Assembly: GCF_004364335.1 (NCBI RefSeq)
Contig: NZ_SOCR01000006.1
Span: 388,814-452,813 of the forward strand
DNA length: 64,000 bases
Reading direction: 5' to 3'
DNA from: Pseudomonas graminis
Lineage (GTDB): Bacteria; Pseudomonadota; Gammaproteobacteria; Pseudomonadales; Pseudomonadaceae
Positions 59,322-64,000 of this stretch are shown piece after piece; the first letter of the stretch is position 1; each line of letters starts with the position of its first letter. The position numbers and the translations under genes are program-made. Below the pieces are notes generated by a model. The model saw only the letters and a list, made by a program, of their open reading frames with translations. It ran no database searches and was not told the origin of the DNA.

Positions 59322-61601
59322 TCAATGCCCCTTCACAGACCCCGGATTGATCATCCGCGACAGGCCCAGATTCCTAAGCGCCAGTTGCAACGAGCTGCTG
59401 ATGACTTGCGGATTGTCGTTCTTCATCAGCTGGGCCAACAGGTCCTTGGCCATGCTCAGGTTGATCTGGCGCAGCATCCACTTCACTTTCGGCAGGTTGG
59501 TGGCGTTCATCGACAGGCTGTCGAAGCCCATCGCCATCAGCAGCACCGCCGCCGCAGGATCACCGGCCATTTCGCCGCAGATACTCACCGGCTTGCCTTC
59601 GGCGTGGGCGTCGCGCACTACGCTCTGCAGGGCCTGGAGCACTGCCGGGTGCAGGTAGTCGTACAAATCCGCCACGCGCGGGTTGTTACGGTCGACCGCC
59701 AGCAAGTACTGGGTCAAGTCGTTTGAGCCGACAGACAGGAAATCCACCTGACGCGCCAGTTCACGGGTCTGGTAGACCGCCGCCGGCACCTCAATCATCA
59801 CGCCCACCGGCGGCATGGGCACATCGGTGCCTTCATCGCGCACTTCGCCCCACGCCCGGTGGATCAGGTGCAGCGCCTCTTCGGTCTCGTGGGTGCCGGA
59901 AATCATCGGCAGCAGAATCCGCAGGTTGTTCAAGCCTTCGCTGGCCTTGAGCATCGCGCGGGTCTGCACCAGGAAGATTTCCGGGTGATCCAGCGTCACG
60001 CGAATGCCGCGCCAGCCGAGGAACGGGTTGTCTTCCTTGATCGGGAAGTACGACAGCGACTTGTCGCCACCGATGTCCAGGGTTCGCATCGTCACCGGCA
60101 GCGGGTGGAACGCCGCCAATTGCTCACGGTAGATGGCGAGCTGTTCCTTTTCGCTCGGGAACCGCTGCTGGATCATGAACGGGACTTCGGTGCGGTACAG
60201 GCCAACGCCTTCCGCGCCACGCTGTTGCGCGCGGGCCACGTCTGCCAGCAGACCCGTGTTGACCCACAGCGGCATGCGGTGGCCGTCGAGGGTCACGCAG
60301 GGCAATTCACGCAGGGCGTCCAGGCCTTGAGAGAGCTGACGCTCTTCTTCAACGACGACGGAGTATTGCTTGATCAGAATTTCGGAGGGGTTGGTGAAGA
60401 CTTCGCCGTGGTAACCGTCGACGATCAGCTGGATGCCGTCGACTTTCGAGTACGGCAGGTCCACCACACCCATGACCGTGGGAATGCCCATGGCCCGGGC
60501 CAGGATGGCGACGTGGGAGTTACCCGATCCGAGTACCGAAATCAGGCCCACCAACTTGCCTTCCGGCACCTCGCCGAGCATGGCGGGCGACAGCTCTTCG
60601 CTGACCAGAATGGTGTTGTCGGGATAGACCAGTGTTTGCTGGCGCGCTTCCTGAAGGTACGCGAGCAGGCGGCGACCCAGGTCTTTGACGTCCGATGCGC
60701 GCTCACGCAGGTAGGCGTCGTCCATCAGCTCGAAGCGTTTGACGTGCTCGTTGACCACCGAGCGCAACGCGCCCTGAGCCCACTGGCCAGTCTTGATGAC
60801 ATTGGTCACTTCACTGCCGAGCGACGCATCGTCGAGCATCATCAGGTACACATCGAACAATGCGCGCTCTTCAGGACGCAATTGAGTTGCCAACTTCGCC
60901 GAAAGGGTACGCATGTCGTTGCGCACGCCTTCAAGAGCGGTCTGGAACAGTTTGAGTTCCGCGGTGATGTCAGTGACGGTTTTGTCCGGCACGACTTCGA
61001 GGTCGGCCGGCGGCAGCATGACCAGCGCGGTGCCGACGGCAGCACCCGGCGAGCCCGGCACGCCGACAAATCGGGCTTCCTGAATGCCCTTGCCCTGCCG
61101 GCCCAGGCCGCGGATGGAGCCGGTAGCCTCCGCGTGAGCGATAACGCCTGCGAGCTGCGCGCTCATCGTCACAAGGAAGGCTTCTTCGCCCTCGTCGAAC
61201 TGACGGCGCTCCTTTTGCTGGATGACGAGAACGCCCACTACCCTGCGGTGGTGGATGATCGGCGCACCGAGGAAAGAGGCGTAGCGTTCTTCGCCGGTTT
61301 CAGCAAAGTAGCGATAGCGAGGGTGATCGGCGGCGTTTTCAAGGTTGAGCGGTTCTTCACGCGTACCGACCAGACCCACAAGACCCTCGTTCGGGGCCAT
61401 GCTCACCTTGCCGATCGAGCGCTTGTTCAAGCCTTCGGTGGCCATCAGCACGAAGCGGTTCGCTTCAGGATCGAGCAGATAGACCGAGCAGACCTGGCTG
61501 CTCATGGCCTCTTTTACGCGCAATACAATAATGCCCAACGCCGCCTTGAGATCCTTGGCGGAGTTAACTTCCTGGACGATCTTGCGCAGCGTATTGAGCA
61601 T
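59322..61601 (-). CDS. ptsP: PtsP, phosphoenolpyruvate phosphotransferase (nitrogen PTS enzyme I)
   Basis: 759 residues. N-terminal GAF domain (about 1-160), then the enzyme I domains: the phosphorylated histidine is in GSGNSHVAILARAMGIPTV (His about 363) and the PEP-binding barrel has MRTLDIGGDKSLSYFP, GWRGIRVTLDHPEIF and SVGSNDLTQYLLAVDRNNPRV. It takes phosphate from PEP to NPr in the regulatory nitrogen PTS. It is 21 bases downstream of rppH on the same strand, an arrangement conserved in gammaproteobacteria. Confidence 0.95.
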   Translation of the reverse strand: MLNTLRKIVQEVNSAKDLKAALGIIVLRVKEAMSSQVCSVYLLDPEANRFVLMATEGLNKRSIGKVSMAPNEGLVGLVGTREEPLNLENAADHPRYRYFAETGEERYASFLGAPIIHHRRVVGVLVIQQKERRQFDEGEEAFLVTMSAQLAGVIAHAEATGSIRGLGRQGKGIQEARFVGVPGSPGAAVGTALVMLPPADLEVVPDKTVTDITAELKLFQTALEGVRNDMRTLSAKLATQLRPEERALFDVYLMMLDDASLGSEVTNVIKTGQWAQGALRSVVNEHVKRFELMDDAYLRERASDVKDLGRRLLAYLQEARQQTLVYPDNTILVSEELSPAMLGEVPEGKLVGLISVLGSGNSHVAILARAMGIPTVMGVVDLPYSKVDGIQLIVDGYHGEVFTNPSEILIKQYSVVVEEERQLSQGLDALRELPCVTLDGHRMPLWVNTGLLADVARAQQRGAEGVGLYRTEVPFMIQQRFPSEKEQLAIYREQLAAFHPLPVTMRTLDIGGDKSLSYFPIKEDNPFLGWRGIRVTLDHPEIFLVQTRAMLKASEGLNNLRILLPMISGTHETEEALHLIHRAWGEVRDEGTDVPMPPVGVMIEVPAAVYQTRELARQVDFLSVGSNDLTQYLLAVDRNNPRVADLYDYLHPAVLQALQSVVRDAHAEGKPVSICGEMAGDPAAAVLLMAMGFDSLSMNATNLPKVKWMLRQINLSMAKDLLAQLMKNDNPQVISSSLQLALRNLGLSRMINPGSVKGH

Positions 61602-61622
61602 GGCTCGGGGTCGAACTCCGTG

Positions 61623-62102
61623 TCAGTCGCGCGCCAACAGGCGCGGGGCAAGCTCTTTGAGTGCGCGGCGATATACCTCGCGCTTGAATGTCACCACCTG
61701 GCCCAACGGGTACCAATAACTGACCCAACGCCAGCCATCGAACTCCGGTTTGCCGGTCAAATCCATCCGCACCCGCTGCTCGTTGGAGATCAGGCGCAGG
61801 AGAAACCATTTTTGCTTCTGACCGATGCACAGCGGCTGACTGTGGGTACGGACCAGTCGTTGCGGCAGACGATAGCGCAACCAGCCCCGGGTGCAGGCAA
61901 GAATTTCAACATCATGCCGTTCCAGCCCGACTTCTTCATTCAATTCACGGTAAAGCGCGTCTTCCGGTGTCTCCTGAGGGTTGATACCCCCCTGCGGAAA
62001 CTGCCAGGCGTCTTGATTGATGCGCCGAGCCCATAAGACCTGGCCAGCATCATTTGTCAGAATTATCCCGACATTAGGGCGAAAACCATCGGGGTCGATC
62101 AC
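61623..62102 (-). CDS. rppH: RppH, RNA pyrophosphohydrolase
   Basis: 159 residues from GTG 62102 ([15 protein letters not shown]), with GAGG about eight bases upstream; the frame runs on upstream, but RppH proteins begin here. Nudix hydrolase that removes pyrophosphate from mRNA 5' ends and so starts decay. The Nudix box is complete: [23 protein letters not shown] without change in its G-E-RE-EE pattern (about residues 38-60). First of the rppH-ptsP pair. Confidence 0.95.
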   Translation of the reverse strand: MIDPDGFRPNVGIILTNDAGQVLWARRINQDAWQFPQGGINPQETPEDALYRELNEEVGLERHDVEILACTRGWLRYRLPQRLVRTHSQPLCIGQKQKWFLLRLISNEQRVRMDLTGKPEFDGWRWVSYWYPLGQVVTFKREVYRRALKELAPRLLARD

Positions 62103-62268
62103 GGCCACAACCTCGCAAACGCATGTCGCCGCATTGTTCCACAAAGATCGTGAAGGCAGCAACGAGGCTGGGACAGCTTATCGTGACAACTGCATTAATA
62201 GATGCGATCTCTTAGGCAAACCTCGTATTCTTGTGCTCTTTTTTCTGATATTTCAGCGAGTAAAGCCC

Positions 62269-62925
62269 ATGCGCCTGGCCCTGTTCGACCTCGACAACAC
62301 CCTTCTCGGCGGCGACAGCGACCACGCCTGGGGCGATTACCTGTGCGAACGCGGCATCCTGGACGGCGCTGCCTACAAGGCACGCAACGATGCTTTCTAT
62401 CAGGACTATCTGGCCGGCACGCTGAACCTGACCGACTACCTGAATTTCAGCCTGGAGATTCTGGGCCGTACTGACATGGCACAGCTCGACGAATGGCACC
62501 GGGAATTCATGCGCGATTGCATCGAGCCGTTGATCCTGCCGAAGGCCATGGCCCTCATCGCCAAACACCGCGACGCTGGCGACAAGCTGGTGGTGATCAC
62601 GGCGACCAACCGTTTTGTCACCGCGCCAATCGTCGCCCGGCTGGGCATCGACACGTTGTTGGCGACCGAGTGCGAGATCGTCGACGGCCGCTACACCGGC
62701 CGCACCGCTGACGTGCCGTGCTTCCGCGAGGGAAAGGTGACCCGCCTGAATCGCTGGATCGAAGAGAACGGCTTCAACCTGGACGACAGTTGGTTCTACA
62801 GTGATTCGATGAACGATTTGCCACTGCTGGAGCAGGTGGCTAATCCGGTCGCAGTCGATCCTGATGAAAAGCTGCGTGCCGAAGCCACCCGTCGCGGCTG
62901 GCCAGTGATTTCACTGCGCGATTGA
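62269..62925 (+). CDS. HAD-family (SerB-like, subfamily IB) phosphatase
   Basis: 218 residues from ATG 62269. Phosphatase motif I is [13 protein letters not shown] (Asp nucleophile near residue 7), motif II VVITATN, motif III lysine in FREGKVTRL and motif [14 protein letters not shown]. Orthologues next to rppH-ptsP (PA0335 in P. aeruginosa) are annotated as histidinol-phosphatase in some databases; this is plausible because Pseudomonas lacks the bifunctional HisB, but the substrate cannot be read from the sequence. Divergent from rppH. Confidence 0.87.
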   Translation: MRLALFDLDNTLLGGDSDHAWGDYLCERGILDGAAYKARNDAFYQDYLAGTLNLTDYLNFSLEILGRTDMAQLDEWHREFMRDCIEPLILPKAMALIAKHRDAGDKLVVITATNRFVTAPIVARLGIDTLLATECEIVDGRYTGRTADVPCFREGKVTRLNRWIEENGFNLDDSWFYSDSMNDLPLLEQVANPVAVDPDEKLRAEATRRGWPVISLRD

Positions 62926-62970
62926 AAAGCCTTCACGGGCGAGTGCCCTCTGTAACTGAAAGCACCTCAT

Positions 62971-62996
62971 TGTAGGGGCGCGCTTGCCCGCAAAAA
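62971..62996. repeat. Single REP
   Basis: TGTAGGGGCGCGCTTGCCCG, then CAAAA: one worn GCGCGCTTGCCCGCG-type arm without a partner. Confidence 0.75.
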
Positions 62997-63034
62997 ATCG
63001 AGCAGGCTAGCCCGCTGTCACGGCGATAGGCGGT

Positions 63035-63463
63035 TTAAACCGGTTTGGCACCCATCAGACCGGCAATCGCCACGAAGCAGACGACGCTGAAGATGGCCAG
63101 CGCCAAAGTGAAGCGGGAGTTGCCGACGATCACCGGCCGGCGCAGACGGTTGACCCGCACCGCCAGCCAGGCCCAGCTCAAGGCGCCGAAGAGATACAGC
63201 ACACTCGCCGCCAGCAGCCAAGTCTGCCCCAGCGGCCAGCCTGCGTAGTGGACCAGCCACCAACCGCTGATCGGCAAGGTCAGCAGGCACACGCCCATCA
63301 GCCCCCAGACGAATGCCCACGGCCGTTGCATCGCGCGGTTCTGCACCGTCGCATCGCCCGCCCGGCGGCCGCGAACGATCCACACGATCAGCCCCAGCGC
63401 GCAGATGAACAGCAGCACCGTGCTGACGACATGCAGGATTTTCAGTGCAGCGAAGTGTTCCAT
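63035..63463 (-). CDS. DUF2269 family integral membrane protein
   Basis: 142 residues with four membrane segments (about 6-26, 48-68, 78-100, 116-138). MEHFAALKILHVVSTVLLFI with an N-terminal histidine, and PWAFVWGLMGVCLLTLPISGWWLVHYAGW, fit the DUF2269 family of predicted small membrane proteins. Function unknown. Some relatives resemble CopD-like or b-type haem membrane proteins, but no complete haem-ligand set is evident here. Confidence 0.78.
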   Translation of the reverse strand: MEHFAALKILHVVSTVLLFICALGLIVWIVRGRRAGDATVQNRAMQRPWAFVWGLMGVCLLTLPISGWWLVHYAGWPLGQTWLLAASVLYLFGALSWAWLAVRVNRLRRPVIVGNSRFTLALAIFSVVCFVAIAGLMGAKPV

Positions 63464-63554
63464 TGTGTTCGTGTCCCTGTGTCTGGCGGTATTTGAAGAT
63501 TAGCAGCCGGTTGCATATCAACGACTTGATGCAGATCTAGGGCTCAACCTACCT

Positions 63555-63643
63555 TGTAGGAGCCGGCTTGCTGGCGAATCCGTCGGTCAATCAATTTATG
63601 CGGCGGATGATCAATCGCGTTCGCCAGCAAGCCGGCTCCTACA
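63555..63643. repeat. REP pair, GCCGGCTTGCTGGCGAA type
   Basis: Perfect convergent arms downstream of ilvA and upstream of the DUF2269 gene. Confidence 0.9.
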
Positions 63644-63694
63644 GTCAGCCGGCGTCAGTCAGATGGCACGATGTGCTGGCAACCGCTCAGAGCA

Positions 63695-64000
63695 TCACCC
63701 GAGAAACAGCTTGTACGCCGGGTTCTTGGTCTCGTCCCAATAGGGATAACCAATTTCCGCCAGCGCCTGCGGCACCAGATGCCGCTCATCCTCCGGCACC
63801 ACCAACCCCGCCACCACCCGGCCATCTGCGGCGCCATGGTTGCGGTAGTGGAACATCGAAATATTCCACTTCCCGCCCAGCTTGTTCAGGAAGTTGAACA
63901 GCGCACCCGGCCGCTCCGGGAATTCGAAACGCAGCACCACTTCGTCGCTCACCCGCTCCGAATGCCCGCCGACCATGTGCCGCAGGTGCAGCTTTGCCAG
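63695..64000 (-). CDS. ilvA: Threonine dehydratase, C-terminal regulatory end (partial)
   Basis: The frame is open to the right edge of the window; 101 residues are visible. VVLRFEFPERPGALFNFLNK, then WNISMFHYRNHGAADGRVVAGL, is the second ACT-like regulatory domain of biosynthetic threonine deaminase, ending with NPAYKLFLG. The enzyme makes 2-oxobutanoate for isoleucine synthesis and is inhibited by isoleucine through this domain. The catalytic part is outside the window. Confidence 0.93.
   Translation of the reverse strand: MAKLHLRHMVGGHSERVSDEVVLRFEFPERPGALFNFLNKLGGKWNISMFHYRNHGAADGRVVAGLVVPEDERHLVPQALAEIGYPYWDETKNPAYKLFLG

Noticed and set aside
59859..62036. A 725-codon plus-strand open frame opposite ptsP and rppH
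   Set aside because: Same reason: it spans two well-identified minus-strand genes and the gap between them.

Overview
The window is about 64 kb of a Pseudomonas chromosome, most like the P. fluorescens, P. putida and P. syringae branches rather than P. aeruginosa. This rests on gene order (argS-SPOR protein-hslVU; ubiE-ubiJ-ubiB-hisI-hisE-tatABC-rsmE-chemoreceptor; opgGH-dtd-pip; the hut locus; cadA/cadR; thyA-lgt-NRDE-ptsP-rppH-HAD-ilvA), on the protein sequences, on the high GC content, and on the Pseudomonas-type REP palindromes in most intergenic gaps. No rRNA, tRNA, insertion sequence, prophage or CRISPR array was seen. The species cannot be named from this alone.

Layout. 0-3.8 kb: the end of argS, a SPOR-domain divisome-type protein, the HslVU protease and a DUF971 protein. 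In many pseudomonads the PHA (polyester) synthesis block lies next. Here it is missing: only the small PHA-system-family gene remains (3979-4257, minus strand), with a REP pair at the junction. 4.4-10.6 kb: ubiquinone biosynthesis (ubiE, ubiJ, ubiB), histidine biosynthesis steps 2-3 (hisE, hisI), Tat export (tatABC) and rsmE, tightly packed. 10.6-15.3 kb: two tandem paralogous chemoreceptors of the McpK/McpQ/McpS (HBM) type, preceded by a hexanucleotide microsatellite. 15.5-21.7 kb, minus strand: osmoregulated periplasmic glucan synthesis (opgG-opgH), dtd and proline iminopeptidase. 22-24.6 kb: glycogen/maltodextrin phosphorylase. 24.7-26.2 kb: a tandem array of 12 REP pairs with DnaA-box-like linkers. 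26.4-33.1 kb: a DUF2339/DUF3999 membrane pair, fbp, a small lipoprotein and lipocalin Blc.

33.2-51.1 kb is a complete five-step histidine utilisation locus. hutF diverges from hutC-hutD-nhaA, followed by hutU, a urocanate-type permease, the HutXWV ABC transporter, hutH1, hutH2, a histidine permease, hutI and hutG. Histidine goes to urocanate (HutH2), imidazolone propionate (HutU), formimino-glutamate (HutI), formyl-glutamate (HutF), then glutamate and formate (HutG). A sigma-54-like promoter abuts a perfect HutC-like palindrome upstream of hutU. HutH1 has lost the Ala-Ser-Gly triad that forms the catalytic MIO group and is probably not a lyase.

51.4-64 kb: a cadmium/zinc efflux P-type ATPase with a very His-rich N-terminus and its divergent MerR-type regulator CadR, a catalase, thymidylate synthase, Lgt, an NRDE protein, PtsP (nitrogen PTS enzyme I), RppH, a HAD phosphatase, a DUF2269 membrane protein and the 3' end of ilvA.

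The most unusual element is the array at 24679-26234. Eleven of its 12 units are hybrids of two REP families, the period is 133-134 bp, and 10 of its 11 linkers carry a 9-mer matching the DnaA-box consensus TTATNCACA (six are exactly TTATCCACA). Whether it binds DnaA, in the manner of a titration locus such as E. coli datA, is an inference that binding data could settle.
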